A DNA stretch of 64,000 bases from Dyadobacter chenwenxiniae. Lineage in GTDB: Bacteria; Bacteroidota; Bacteroidia; Cytophagales; Spirosomataceae. Shown here piece by piece: positions 51,030-59,777 of this stretch (positions within the stretch are counted from its first letter, which is position 1; every line of letters starts with the position of its first letter). The position numbers and the translations under genes were made by a program. Below the pieces are notes generated by a model. It saw only the letters and a program-made list of their open reading frames with translations. It was not told the origin of the DNA and searched no databases. The DNA lies in NCBI RefSeq assembly GCF_022869785.1, contig NZ_CP094997.1, forward strand, positions 6,453,001-6,517,000, in the 5' to 3' direction.

Positions 51030-51056
51030 GAAAGCCCTTGCCGAAAAGAGGTCTAA

Positions 51057-51079
51057 AACCGGACAGAAACCGTCCGGTT
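51057..51079 (+). terminator. Probable terminator hairpin
   Basis: AACCGGAC (51057-51064) pairs with GTCCGGTT (51072-51079) around AGAAACC. The stem is perfect but the T-run after it is weak, so termination is probable and not certain. It follows the ECF operon. Confidence 0.6.
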
Positions 51080-51192
51080 GTGAACACTGAATTTCTTTTA
51101 GTGTTATTCTAATGATTTGTTAGTCAGGGGCTTATTGAGATAAAATTTGCTGGCAAGCTATTTAATCAGCAAATATGGAAATAATAGCGTTT

Positions 51193-51531
51193 ATGAATAG
51201 GAATTATCTGGGAGAGTTTGAGGAACTCATTCTTTTGGCCGTCGCAGTGCTGGATGGACAGGCTTATGGGGTTGCCTTATTGCACGAGCTTACGGAGAAA
51301 AACGGAAGACAAGTGCGGCTTAATCAGGTCCACTCGGCTTTACAGCGTTTGGAAGAGAAAGGCATGCTTAGATCTGCTTTCGGCGAGCCCACTTCGGAGC
51401 GGGGTGGCAAAAGGAAACGGCTTTTTACGATAACTGCCTTGGGACAACGCACACTGCATGAGATTAAGGAAGTACGCGCCAGCTTTTGGAGCAGACTGCC
51501 AAACTTTCCTAAACTTTCAATTACTGGATAA
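51193..51531 (+). CDS. PadR-family transcriptional regulator
   Basis: About 112 residues of a compact PadR-type winged helix: NYLGEFEELILLAVAVLDG, the recognition helix QVHSALQRLEEKGML, and the wing RGGKRKRLFTITALGQ. The first ATG is at 51175, but the family usually starts at the Asn-Tyr-Leu-Gly segment, so ATG 51193 is preferred. PadR regulators mostly repress efflux or permease genes. The permease gene directly downstream starts 14 bp after its stop, so it probably controls that transporter and itself. Confidence 0.88.
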   Translation: MNRNYLGEFEELILLAVAVLDGQAYGVALLHELTEKNGRQVRLNQVHSALQRLEEKGMLRSAFGEPTSERGGKRKRLFTITALGQRTLHEIKEVRASFWSRLPNFPKLSITG

Positions 51532-51544
51532 CCATCTATTTGAC

Positions 51545-54145
51545 ATGAAAAATCCACCCCGCCTTGCAAAGCGATTTCTGAAATGGTTTGTAGCGCCGCA
51601 CCTGTTGGAAGTGATCGAGGGCGATTTGGAAGAAGAATTTTCTTTCCAGCTTAAATCAGTGGGAGCCCGCAAAGCCAGACTTCGTTACTGGTTCGAGGTA
51701 CTGGGTTTTTTTAGGTTAAGATATATCAAAAGGAAGGCAAGCCCCGATTTTTACAATCCACTATTCAGCCAGTCTATGTTTAAAAATTACTTCAAAGTGG
51801 CCATTCGCCAGCTGCTTAAAAACAAATCGCTTTCTTTCATAAACATTCTGGGACTGTCACTGGGAATGGCATTTGCGCTGCTCATTGGAATGTGGGTGCG
51901 GTTTGAAATCAGTTTTGATGGATTCAACCAGCATGCAGACCGTATTGCATTAGTGATGAAACACTCGCTGATGAATAACGAGAAAAATACTTCTGGGTCT
52001 GTTATGATGCCGGTTTATGATGAACTCCGAGGCAATTATCCTGAAATCGAGCAGGTATCGCGGCTTGATTGGGGCAGTGTACATAGCCTCGTGGCAGGTG
52101 ACCGCAAGTTTAAAAAGGAAGGATACTATGTTGATCCTTCTTTCCTAAAGATCTTTACCTACCCAATCATAAAGGGAAATCCGGAAACTGCGCTGACCGA
52201 TCCTAATAGTATTGTACTGACCCAATCGCTCTCAAAAGCCATTTTCGGGAATACAGATCCAATCGGAAAAGTCATCAGGATCGACAACAAATTTGATATT
52301 CAGGTTACCGCAGTGATTCAGGATGTACCCGCAAATTCGTCGTTGCAATTCGAATTTCTGGCCCCGTTTGAGTTCAATGTAGCCAACATCCCTGACGTGC
52401 GGGAATCAAAAACACGCTGGAACAACAGTTTCATCGGTGTGGTCCTGCAAATGAAAGAAGGCGTGAATCTGGACGCCCTTTCTAAGAAGATTGGCCCGAT
52501 GCTCAAGAACAAAGATCCGTTTATAAAAACACAAATGTTATCGCTTTATCCGATGAAGCGGTGGCACTTATACGATGATTTCCAGGAATGGGTCAATACC
52601 GGCGGACAGGTTATTTATGTAAGGCTGTTCGGCATCATCGGTGCGTTTGTATTACTCATTGCCTGCATCAATTTTATGAATCTCAGCACGGCAAGATTCG
52701 AGAAGCGGGCCAAGGAAGTCGGTATCCGTAAAGCCGTCGGATCTCAAAGATGGCAGCTCGTTGCACAATTTTTGACCGAATCGATGCTGACAGCATTTTT
52801 GGCATTCATATTGTCTTTATCGATCATGTGGCTGCTGCTACCTCACTTAGGGGAACTGGGCTTTAAAAATATCAAGCTTGATTTCACTGACTTGTCATTA
52901 TGGGGGACTGTTTTGGGAGTTTGTTTGCTAACAGGTCTGCTGGCGGGCAGCTATCCTGCGGCTTACCTTTCTTCTTTTGTTCCGGTTAAAGTATTGAAGG
53001 GGAAATTGCAGCAAGGTAATGCGCCGGTCAACTTTCGTAAGGTGCTGGTCGTTTCCCAATTCTTTATCTCAATTGCGCTGATTATAGCCTCGGTAATCGT
53101 TTATCAACAGGTTAATTTTGCCAAAAGCCGCTCCATTGGGTATAATCCCAATAATTTGATCACGCTGGATGCAAGCAGCGACCTGATCAAAAATTATAAT
53201 GCGCTCAAATACGATCTGTTGAAAACCGGCCACATTGAAGCCGTGGCCAAAGCGTCAAGTTCCATGACCTGGATCAACAATGATTTTACGCATTTTAGCT
53301 GGGAGGGGAAGGATCCGGGTAATAATGTTAGTATTAATGTGGTGATGACCGACTGGGATTACGAAAAAACGACCGGACTCGAATTTATAGCCGGTCGATC
53401 CTTCGATAAGCGTTACAGTACCGACAGCGCAGCCGTAATTTTGAACGAAGCTGCATTAAAGCTGATCAACTACGAAGACCCGATCGGCAAAACCATGAAG
53501 TTGGGCGACCAGGTGCTGACTATCATTGGGGTGACTAAAAATGTATTAATGCAAAATCCATTCGGTGCGGTTAAGCCAGGAGTAATATTGTTTAATGGCA
53601 ACAATGTTAATGCTTTGCTAATCCGACTAAAAGATCAGCAAAACCTGTCCAAAGCTTTGGCGGCTATCCAGCCAATTGTCGATAAATACAACCCATCCGT
53701 GCCTTTCGAGTATCACTTTGCTGATCAGGCATTTGAGCAGAAATTTACCTTAGCCAATCAGATGGCCAGGCTTGCCGGAATCTTTGCTTCTTTGAGCATT
53801 TTTATCTCGTGCCTCGGGCTGTTCGGTTTAGCCATGTTTATGGCAGAGCGTCGTACAAAAGAAATTACGATCCGTAAAATTCTGGGAGCAACGGTTACTA
53901 ACCTGTGGCTGCTTCTGTCCGGCGAATTTATCTGGTTAGTGGGAATTGCATGTATTCTTGCTGCGCCAGTCACACTTTGGGCGATGAATAAGTGGCTTCA
54001 AACTTACGAGTACCGCATTGCAATTCAGTGGTGGCTACTTCCAGCAACATTCATCACTGCACTGGCAATCGCTTTTGCAACGGTAAGCTTTCAGGCTATC
54101 AAGGCAGCATATATCAACCCATCCCAAACATTACGATCGGAATGA
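51545..54145 (+). CDS. FtsX/MacB-type ABC transporter permease with N-terminal prefix domain
   Basis: About 866 residues. An N-terminal segment (LLEVIEGDLEEEFSFQL) matches the permease prefix domain often found behind PadR genes in Bacteroidota. Two FtsX-type halves follow: each has a first membrane helix, a large periplasmic MacB-like core, and a three-helix bundle; the second ends ERRTKEITIRKILGATV, and the first EVGIRKAVGSQRW, which are the usual coupling helices. An ATPase subunit is not encoded in the neighbourhood, so a partner elsewhere is needed. The start at ATG 51545 is 14 bp after the PadR stop. Confidence 0.88.
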   Translation: MKNPPRLAKRFLKWFVAPHLLEVIEGDLEEEFSFQLKSVGARKARLRYWFEVLGFFRLRYIKRKASPDFYNPLFSQSMFKNYFKVAIRQLLKNKSLSFINILGLSLGMAFALLIGMWVRFEISFDGFNQHADRIALVMKHSLMNNEKNTSGSVMMPVYDELRGNYPEIEQVSRLDWGSVHSLVAGDRKFKKEGYYVDPSFLKIFTYPIIKGNPETALTDPNSIVLTQSLSKAIFGNTDPIGKVIRIDNKFDIQVTAVIQDVPANSSLQFEFLAPFEFNVANIPDVRESKTRWNNSFIGVVLQMKEGVNLDALSKKIGPMLKNKDPFIKTQMLSLYPMKRWHLYDDFQEWVNTGGQVIYVRLFGIIGAFVLLIACINFMNLSTARFEKRAKEVGIRKAVGSQRWQLVAQFLTESMLTAFLAFILSLSIMWLLLPHLGELGFKNIKLDFTDLSLWGTVLGVCLLTGLLAGSYPAAYLSSFVPVKVLKGKLQQGNAPVNFRKVLVVSQFFISIALIIASVIVYQQVNFAKSRSIGYNPNNLITLDASSDLIKNYNALKYDLLKTGHIEAVAKASSSMTWINNDFTHFSWEGKDPGNNVSINVVMTDWDYEKTTGLEFIAGRSFDKRYSTDSAAVILNEAALKLINYEDPIGKTMKLGDQVLTIIGVTKNVLMQNPFGAVKPGVILFNGNNVNALLIRLKDQQNLSKALAAIQPIVDKYNPSVPFEYHFADQAFEQKFTLANQMARLAGIFASLSIFISCLGLFGLAMFMAERRTKEITIRKILGATVTNLWLLLSGEFIWLVGIACILAAPVTLWAMNKWLQTYEYRIAIQWWLLPATFITALAIAFATVSFQAIKAAYINPSQTLRSE

Positions 54146-54429
54146 TTGCCAAGGTGAAGCATTCAAAAAATGAGGCGGGAATTGGCCATGCCGGAGAGCG
54201 CATAGCAATACAGGATCCTGTGGTTCCTTAAATAAAGAGAAAAGGGTCAGCTCGTGGTTACAAAAAGGCAAGGCGTATCAGCTGATAATGTCAAGCGATG
54301 CGGTTGCCAGTTTGATCCAAAAGTTAAAGCGTTTTTTCTTCTCCATGGACGCAGTGATTTTTTTGCAATATGTGCAGTAAATGTCATGCCTTAAAGAAAT
54401 ACTTTACAAGCGGCTATTTGATTCATAAT

Positions 54430-54582
54430 CAGCACTGCTACATTTTGTTCAGAAGTGACTTATACTGCCAGCGAGCTAGCTATGTAGATTTGGCTGTGAT
54501 GGCGGAGCTTAAAAGCTTGGTTGAAAACAGAGAGGAAAGTACACCACGATATGGGTTTAACAAGGCCACAACAGAATCCAGG
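54430..54582 (+). pseudogene. Possible IS3-family transposase remnant
   Basis: A reading frame fragment holds FRSDLYCQ, VDLAVMAELKSLVEN and PRYGFNK, in the order seen in the N-terminal part of IS3 orfB (SYYY..., DxxLxxxIxxLxxxxPxYGFRK). It has no proper continuation and no inverted ends are visible. The match is short and by eye, so it is only a suggestion. It lies about 120 bp from the tRNA gene, a frequent place for mobile elements. Confidence 0.3.
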
Positions 54583-54665
54583 TGAAGATTGTAAGCTGCG
54601 CGGGACGATTCGTCTTTAATATTAGCCTTAAAAACTATTGCAATTGTCAGCGTAACTAAAAGCAA

Positions 54666-54694
54666 AAGGACTTAACTTTTTCAGCTAAGTCCTT
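54666..54694 (-). terminator. Terminator hairpin downstream of the tRNA
   Basis: AAGGACTTA (54666-54674) pairs with TAAGTCCTT (54686-54694). Read on the minus strand, the stem is followed by a T-rich run, so it would end transcription of the tRNA gene 10 bp upstream. Confidence 0.65.
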
Positions 54695-54704
54695 GATTTT
54701 TAAG

Positions 54705-54778
54705 TGGGCCCACCTGGAATCGAACCAGGCACCTACTGATTATGAGTCAGTTGCTCTAACCGAATGAGCTATAGGCCC
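54705..54778 (-). tRNA. tRNA with CAT anticodon (tRNA-Met, or tRNA-Ile2)
   Basis: The minus strand folds as a complete 74-nt tRNA. The acceptor stem is GGGCCTA against TGGGCCC with one T-G wobble, the D arm is AGCTCATTCGGTTAGAGC, the anticodon stem-loop is CTGACTCATAATCAG with anticodon CAT, and the T arm is CCTGGTTCGATTCCAGG. The discriminator is A; CCA is not encoded. A CAT anticodon fits elongator Met, initiator Met or lysidine-modified Ile2; the first pair is G-C, so initiator is unlikely. Met against Ile2 cannot be settled by eye. Confidence 0.93.
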
Positions 54779-54789
54779 TAATAATTAAT

Positions 54790-54807
54790 GTCAGTTGCCC
54801 TAACCGA
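54790..54807. repeat. Partial copy of the tRNA, 17 of 18 bases
   Basis: GTCAGTTGCCCTAACCGA at 54790-54807 repeats the tRNA section at 54746-54763 (GTCAGTTGCTCTAACCGA) with one C/T difference, in the same orientation and 44 bp away. Such short tRNA copies next to a tRNA often mark the far end of a past insertion. No integrase is present in the window. Confidence 0.7.
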
Positions 54808-54850
54808 CCGGGAAACGCTTTCCGGGAAACGCTTTCCGGGCAAACGCTTT
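54808..54850. repeat. 14-bp tandem repeat, three copies
   Basis: CCGGGAAACGCTTT is repeated at 54808-54821 and 54822-54835, and a third copy with one base inserted is at 54836-54850. It starts directly after the partial tRNA copy. No protein or promoter role is seen. Confidence 0.85.
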
Positions 54851-54971
54851 GTGAGCTGGCCCGTTAAGGAAGCGCAAAATTACGCAATAGCGGCAATTCT
54901 CCAAATGATATTGATAAGAATAAGTTCTTTTGTCCGTTGCTTGTTTATTACTTTTGCCAAAAAATTGAGCT

Positions 54972-56204
54972 TTGAATAAAAGGAAAATAATAAACGACCC
55001 GGTTTACGGGTTCATATCCATTTCTTCCGATTTACTTTATGACCTGGTTGATCACCCGTACTTTCAGCGGTTAAGGCGGATCAAGCAACTGGGCCTGGCG
55101 GATGTAGTTTATCCCGGCGCGTTGCACACACGTTTCCATCACGCATTAGGTGCTATGCATCTCATGACCCAGGCGCTCAAAGTGTTACAGGAAAAAGGCC
55201 ATTCCATTTCGGAACCTGAAATTGAGGCGGCGCAAGCGGCTATTCTCTTGCACGATTTGGGTCACGGACCGTTTTCGCATGTTTTGGAAAGTGTTCTTTT
55301 GGAGCATGTGGCGCACGAATCCATTACGCTGGTGATGATGAAAGCGCTCAACCGGCAAATGGACGGAAGACTTAACCTGGCAATCCAGATGTTCGAAGGA
55401 ACCTATCCGAGAAAGTTTTTTCACCAGATGGTTTCCAGTCAGCTCGATATGGACCGGATGGATTATTTGAACCGCGACAGCTTTTATACCGGTGTGATCG
55501 AAGGTTCCATCGGTGCAGATCGGCTTATTAAGATGCTCGATGTAAGTGATGACCAGCTTGTAGTAGAGGAAAAAGGATTGCTCAGCATTGAAAATTTCCT
55601 GCATGCGCGCAGGCTTATGTATTGGCAAGTTTATTTACACAAAACACTGCTGAGCGCACAGGCAATGCTTACCCAGATTCTCCAAAGGGCCCGGGAATTG
55701 TCCGAAAGCGGCGCAACATTGTTTGCCACACCAGATTTTGCAAGGTTTTTGCACAATAATTATAGCCTGGAAGACTTTGATATACACCAGGATTTACTCG
55801 AATCGTTCAACGGTTTGGATGATAACGACGTATGGGCTTCTGTAAAGGGCTGGCGAACACACAGCGATGCGGTGTTGTCGACCCTTTGTAAAATGCTTTT
55901 GAACCGTAAATTATTCAAGATCACATTCTACGATTCGCCGCCAAACGAAGCACTGCTGGCCGATTTGCGGAGCCAGCTTATTACATCGGGCATTGCGGAG
56001 GATCAGACGGATTATTTTCTGGTAACAGGCGAAACAACCAACTGGGCTTATGCGAAAGAACTGGATCCGATCCGGGTAAAAATGAAGAACGGCTTACTGC
56101 TGGATATTGCCGATGCGTCCGACATCCCTACCATAAAGGCACTGACTAAGATTGTACGCAAGTACTATGTATGTTGGGCTAAAAATGTATCTTTGCGTGG
56201 TTAG
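54972..56204 (+). CDS. HD-domain phosphohydrolase
   Basis: A 410-residue HD-superfamily protein of the dGTPase-like kind. It opens with NKRKIINDPVYGFI, continues with HPYFQRLRRIKQLGLADVVYPGALHTRFHHALGAMHL, and shows the metal motif HD in LLHDLGHGPFSH, with a later Asp in QLDMDRMDYLNRDS. Members hydrolyse (d)NTPs or related nucleotides with divalent metal; the exact substrate is unknown. The start is TTG at 54972: an in-frame stop lies just before it, and the conserved N-terminal residues follow at once. It precedes the lipid A genes by 82 bp. Confidence 0.88.
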   Translation: MNKRKIINDPVYGFISISSDLLYDLVDHPYFQRLRRIKQLGLADVVYPGALHTRFHHALGAMHLMTQALKVLQEKGHSISEPEIEAAQAAILLHDLGHGPFSHVLESVLLEHVAHESITLVMMKALNRQMDGRLNLAIQMFEGTYPRKFFHQMVSSQLDMDRMDYLNRDSFYTGVIEGSIGADRLIKMLDVSDDQLVVEEKGLLSIENFLHARRLMYWQVYLHKTLLSAQAMLTQILQRARELSESGATLFATPDFARFLHNNYSLEDFDIHQDLLESFNGLDDNDVWASVKGWRTHSDAVLSTLCKMLLNRKLFKITFYDSPPNEALLADLRSQLITSGIAEDQTDYFLVTGETTNWAYAKELDPIRVKMKNGLLLDIADASDIPTIKALTKIVRKYYVCWAKNVSLRG

Positions 56205-56286
56205 TCAGGATCATAATTAGAAAAAGCCTTTTTAAAAATCCATAATTAGTACTCGATATTCGTTACCCGAAATTAGCCGAAAAAAT

Positions 56287-57333
56287 ATGAAATTTACTGT
56301 CAGCGAGATTGCTCAAATGCTTGATGGAACCATTGTTGGAAATGAAAAAATTACAATTGATTCGGCTGCTAAAATTGAAGAAGGGCGTCCGGGGTGTATT
56401 TCCTTTTTAGCCAATAGTAAATACGAACCTTACATATATACGACACAATCTTCCGCAGTAATTGTAAGCAAGGATTTTGTTCCTAAAAAAGAGATTTCGG
56501 CTACACTTATCTATGTCGAAAACGCTTACACTGCATTCACTATCCTGCTCGAAGAATATCAAAAGCGCATTGCCAACGGTAAATCCGGCATAGAACAACC
56601 CAGTTTTATTGGAGAAAACAGTCAGGTTGGTGAAAATTGTTACCGTGGTGCTTTTTCCTACATTGGCAAAAACTGCGTGATCGGTGACAGCGTTAAAATT
56701 TATCCTAACACTTATCTGGGCGATAACATCGAAATTGGTGATAATTCCATCATTCATCCCGGCGTGCGTATTTACGACAATACGATCATCGGTAGAAATT
56801 GTGTGATTTTTGCCAATACAGTCATTGGAGGCGATGGTTTTGGTTTTGCACCACAGGCAGACGGGACTTATAAAACAATCCCGCAGCTTGGTAATGTAAT
56901 CATTGAAGATGATGTGAGCGTTGGTTCTAATTCCACAATTGATTGTGCGACAATGGGTTCCACAATTATTCGGAAAGGCGTTAAAATAGACAATCTCGTG
57001 CAAATCGCACATAATGTAGAGATTGGAAAAAATACCGTAATTGCAGCCCAGTCCGGAATCTCGGGATCTACCACGGTAGGCGAACAATGTGTTGTTGCCG
57101 GGCAGGTTGGGATCGTAGGACATATTACGATTGCAAATAAAACCAAAATAGGTGCCCAGAGCGGCTTAGGGAAATCAATCAAAAAAGAAGGACTTTCACT
57201 ATCCGGCTCGCCAGCCAGAGACTTGAACGAACATTTAAGGTCAATGGCGCTTGTTCGAAGGCTACCTGAAATAGAAGAAAGGCTTAAAGATCTGGAAAAT
57301 AAACACGAAACATCCGATTTTCAGGGTCAATAG
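56287..57333 (+). CDS. lpxD: UDP-3-O-acylglucosamine N-acyltransferase LpxD
   Basis: A 348-residue enzyme of lipid A synthesis that adds the second acyl chain to UDP-3-O-acyl-glucosamine. The N-terminal uridine-binding domain (SFLANSKYEPYIYTTQSSAVIV) is followed by a left-handed beta helix of hexapeptide repeats, with the GGDGFGFAP motif and the catalytic His in IAHNVEIG, and a C-terminal helix. Length and order fit the family. It is 33 bp before the lpxC-fabZ gene and forms one operon with it and lpxA. It acts in the cytoplasm at the inner membrane. Confidence 0.95.
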   Translation: MKFTVSEIAQMLDGTIVGNEKITIDSAAKIEEGRPGCISFLANSKYEPYIYTTQSSAVIVSKDFVPKKEISATLIYVENAYTAFTILLEEYQKRIANGKSGIEQPSFIGENSQVGENCYRGAFSYIGKNCVIGDSVKIYPNTYLGDNIEIGDNSIIHPGVRIYDNTIIGRNCVIFANTVIGGDGFGFAPQADGTYKTIPQLGNVIIEDDVSVGSNSTIDCATMGSTIIRKGVKIDNLVQIAHNVEIGKNTVIAAQSGISGSTTVGEQCVVAGQVGIVGHITIANKTKIGAQSGLGKSIKKEGLSLSGSPARDLNEHLRSMALVRRLPEIEERLKDLENKHETSDFQGQ

Positions 57334-57366
57334 CATAACGCCTTTAAGAAGAAAAGGAAATTTATA

Positions 57367-58758
57367 ATGAACGAAAAACAACAAACCATTTCCAAGTCTG
57401 TATCTGTAACAGGAGTGGGTTTACATACTGGTGTGGTGGCTACAATGACATTTGTACCAGCCCCTGCCAACCACGGATACAAGTTTCAACGCATTGATTT
57501 ACCCGACCAGCCAATTGTAGATGCAGATGTCGACAATGTTGTCGATCTGTCGCGCGGAACAACCATTGAACAAAACGGAGCAAGAATCCATACAGTTGAG
57601 CATACGCTTGCAGCATTAGTGGGTTTACAAATTGACAACGTGCTCATCCAGCTTGACGGCCCTGAGCCGCCGATCATGGATGGAAGCTCTATCAAATTCG
57701 TAGATGCATTGCTCGACGCGGGCATCGAAGAACAAAATGCGTACAGGAATTATTTTGAAGTTCCTGAGTATGTGCATTATATGAATAAAGAAACGGATAC
57801 GGAACTTGCTGCATTGCCGCTTTCTGATTATCGCCTGACCGTGATGGTCGACTATAATTCGACGGTGATCAGCAGCCAGCATGCATCCCTGAATGATATT
57901 ACATTATTCAAAGACGATATCGCGGAATGCCGCACATTTGTATTCTTACATGAACTTGAAGCGTTATACAGGCAAAACCTGATAAAAGGTGGCGATCTGA
58001 CGAATGCAATTGTGATTGTAGACAGAGAAGTGCAGGATGGCGAACTGGACCATCTTTCGCAGCTTTTAAGTAAACCAAAAGTAAGCGTAAACAAGTCAAA
58101 AGGCATCCTGAACAACGTGGACCTGCATTATCCGAACGAAATGGCGCGGCACAAGCTGCTGGACCTGATCGGGGATCTTGCACTGGTAGGCCGCCCGATT
58201 AAGGCGCAGATATTAGCTGCCCGCCCGGGACATGCTGCCAATGTTGCTTTGGCAAAGAAAATCAAGAAGCTGATTAAATCCGGCAAAGGAGATATTCCAC
58301 AATATGATCCCAATAAGGCGCCGGTTTTTGACATTAACCAGATCGGACAGCTGCTGGCGCACCGTTATCCTTTCCAAATGATCGACAAAATCATTGCATT
58401 GGATGAAAACAGCGTAGTAGGCGTGAAGAACGTGACGATCAATGAGCAGTTTTTCTTGGGGCATTTCCCTGGAAACCCTGTAATGCCTGGTGTTTTGCAG
58501 TTGGAGGCGATGGCGCAGACGGGCGGCATCCTGGTTTTGACAAGTGTGCCCGACCCTGATAATTACTGGCCATATCTGATCGGAATTGATGCATGCCGCT
58601 TCCGCCGCAATGTATTCCCTGGGGATACGGTGATATTTAAATGTGAATTCACGTCTCCAATGAAAAGAGGGATCGTAAAAATGAGTGGCCGGGGATACGT
58701 AGCCGGACAGTTGGTGTGTGAAGCGGATATGATAGCAAGCCTGGTAAAGAAAAAATGA
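57367..58758 (+). CDS. lpxC-fabZ: Bifunctional LpxC deacetylase / FabZ dehydratase fusion
   Basis: A 463-residue fusion typical of Bacteroidota. Residues about 1-305 are LpxC, the zinc-dependent UDP-3-O-acyl-GlcNAc deacetylase that commits to lipid A: HTVEHTLAAL gives a zinc His, and DLIGDLALVG with a late PGHAAN completes the site. Residues about 320-463 are FabZ, the hydroxyacyl-ACP dehydratase: HRYPFQMID, then GHFPGNPVMPG with the catalytic His, and LEAMAQ with the Glu. The fusion links fatty acid and lipid A supply. It overlaps lpxA by 4 bp (ATGA). Confidence 0.95.
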   Translation: MNEKQQTISKSVSVTGVGLHTGVVATMTFVPAPANHGYKFQRIDLPDQPIVDADVDNVVDLSRGTTIEQNGARIHTVEHTLAALVGLQIDNVLIQLDGPEPPIMDGSSIKFVDALLDAGIEEQNAYRNYFEVPEYVHYMNKETDTELAALPLSDYRLTVMVDYNSTVISSQHASLNDITLFKDDIAECRTFVFLHELEALYRQNLIKGGDLTNAIVIVDREVQDGELDHLSQLLSKPKVSVNKSKGILNNVDLHYPNEMARHKLLDLIGDLALVGRPIKAQILAARPGHAANVALAKKIKKLIKSGKGDIPQYDPNKAPVFDINQIGQLLAHRYPFQMIDKIIALDENSVVGVKNVTINEQFFLGHFPGNPVMPGVLQLEAMAQTGGILVLTSVPDPDNYWPYLIGIDACRFRRNVFPGDTVIFKCEFTSPMKRGIVKMSGRGYVAGQLVCEADMIASLVKKK

Positions 58759-59567
58759 CTCAATCATTAGCATATATTCATCCTGACGCTAAGATCGCTC
58801 AGAATGTAGAAATTGAACCATTCGCAATGATACATTCCGATGTTGAAATTGGTGAGGGTTCATGGATCGGATCACACGCTGTTATTAATTCAGGCGCGAG
58901 AATAGGGAAAAACTGCCGGATTTTTCCGGGAGCAGTAATTGCATCGACGCCCCAGGATCTTAAATATAACAACGAATACACATTCACTATAATCGGTGAT
59001 AACACCACCATCCGCGAGTATGCGACGATCAGCCGTGGAACCGAGGAGCATTGGAAAACGGTGGTCGGCTCTGACTGCCTGATTATGGCTTATGCGCACG
59101 TAGCGCACGATTGCCGGGTTGGAAACAGCTGCATCATTGGGAACAATGTGCAAATGGCCGGTCACGTACATGTAGGCGACTGGGCGATTGTGAGTGCATT
59201 AAGTGCTGTACATCAATTTGTTAAAATCGGTTCGCATGCGTTTGTATCAGGAGCAACATTGGTCCGCAAGGATGTGCCGCCGTTCACGAAAGCTGCGCGC
59301 GAGCCCATTTCCTATGCTGGGATTAATTCGGTCGGATTGAGAAGACGCGGTTATAGCAACGAGAAGATCAACGAGATCCAGAATATTTATCGCTACATCT
59401 ACATGAGAGGCCTTAACAATGCGGAGGCCTTGCAAAAAATAGAACTTGAATTACCGCCATCCAACGAGCGGGATGTGGTAATTAACTTTATCCGTAATTC
59501 GGAAAGAGGGATCATGAAAAGTCCTTTTCAGACAAACGGAACTACCGAAACCGAAGCACAGCCGTAA
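58755..59567 (+). CDS. lpxA: Acyl-ACP--UDP-N-acetylglucosamine O-acyltransferase LpxA
   Basis: A 270-residue enzyme for the first step of lipid A synthesis, adding a hydroxyacyl chain to UDP-GlcNAc. It is a left-handed beta helix of hexapeptide repeats with the catalytic His in AYAHVAHDCRVG, GNNVQMAGHVHVGD, and the QFVKIGSHAFVSG segment; a C-terminal helical domain follows (NEIQNIYRYIYMRGLNN). The ATG overlaps the stop of lpxC-fabZ, so they are coupled. A strong terminator at 59601 closes the operon. The order lpxD-lpxC/fabZ-lpxA is common in this phylum. Confidence 0.95.
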   Translation: MTQSLAYIHPDAKIAQNVEIEPFAMIHSDVEIGEGSWIGSHAVINSGARIGKNCRIFPGAVIASTPQDLKYNNEYTFTIIGDNTTIREYATISRGTEEHWKTVVGSDCLIMAYAHVAHDCRVGNSCIIGNNVQMAGHVHVGDWAIVSALSAVHQFVKIGSHAFVSGATLVRKDVPPFTKAAREPISYAGINSVGLRRRGYSNEKINEIQNIYRYIYMRGLNNAEALQKIELELPPSNERDVVINFIRNSERGIMKSPFQTNGTTETEAQP

Positions 59568-59600
59568 GATTTTATTAAGATTTTCTCAAAAATAAACGAG

Positions 59601-59628
59601 AGCCCGGAATATTCTTCCGGGCTTTTTT
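59601..59628 (+). terminator. Rho-independent terminator after the lpx operon
   Basis: AGCCCGGAA (59601-59609) pairs with TTCCGGGCT (59615-59623) around a 5-nt loop, followed by a T-run to 59628. Confidence 0.92.
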
Positions 59629-59777
59629 ACGGTTTTTTCTGACCGTTAACTCATAATGTCTCCTTTGAATAATCGAAACCCACCGTTAATTCAATAGGCG
59701 TTTTGGACTTGGTTTTGTCCACATTTGTTTGACTTAATATTGTGATTGAACAAAATACAGCAAAACAATTTTCAATC

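Larger units (their letters stand above)
54146..54704. other. Gene-poor stretch with possible transposase remnant and terminator
   Basis: No intact gene is seen in about 560 bp. On the plus strand 54430-54582 encodes a stretch with DLAVMAELKSLVEN followed by PRYGFNK, which looks like the start of an IS3-type transposase (orfB), but it stops at once. The tail end near 54666-54694 is a hairpin that may end the tRNA transcript. The rest is featureless. Confidence 0.5.

Noticed and set aside
54705..54850. Prophage or integrative element at the tRNA
   Set aside because: No integrase, phage or transfer gene is present; only scar-like repeats remain.
54788..54979. 63-residue frame across the partial tRNA copy and tandem repeat
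   Set aside because: It only translates the repeat units and has no protein-like character.
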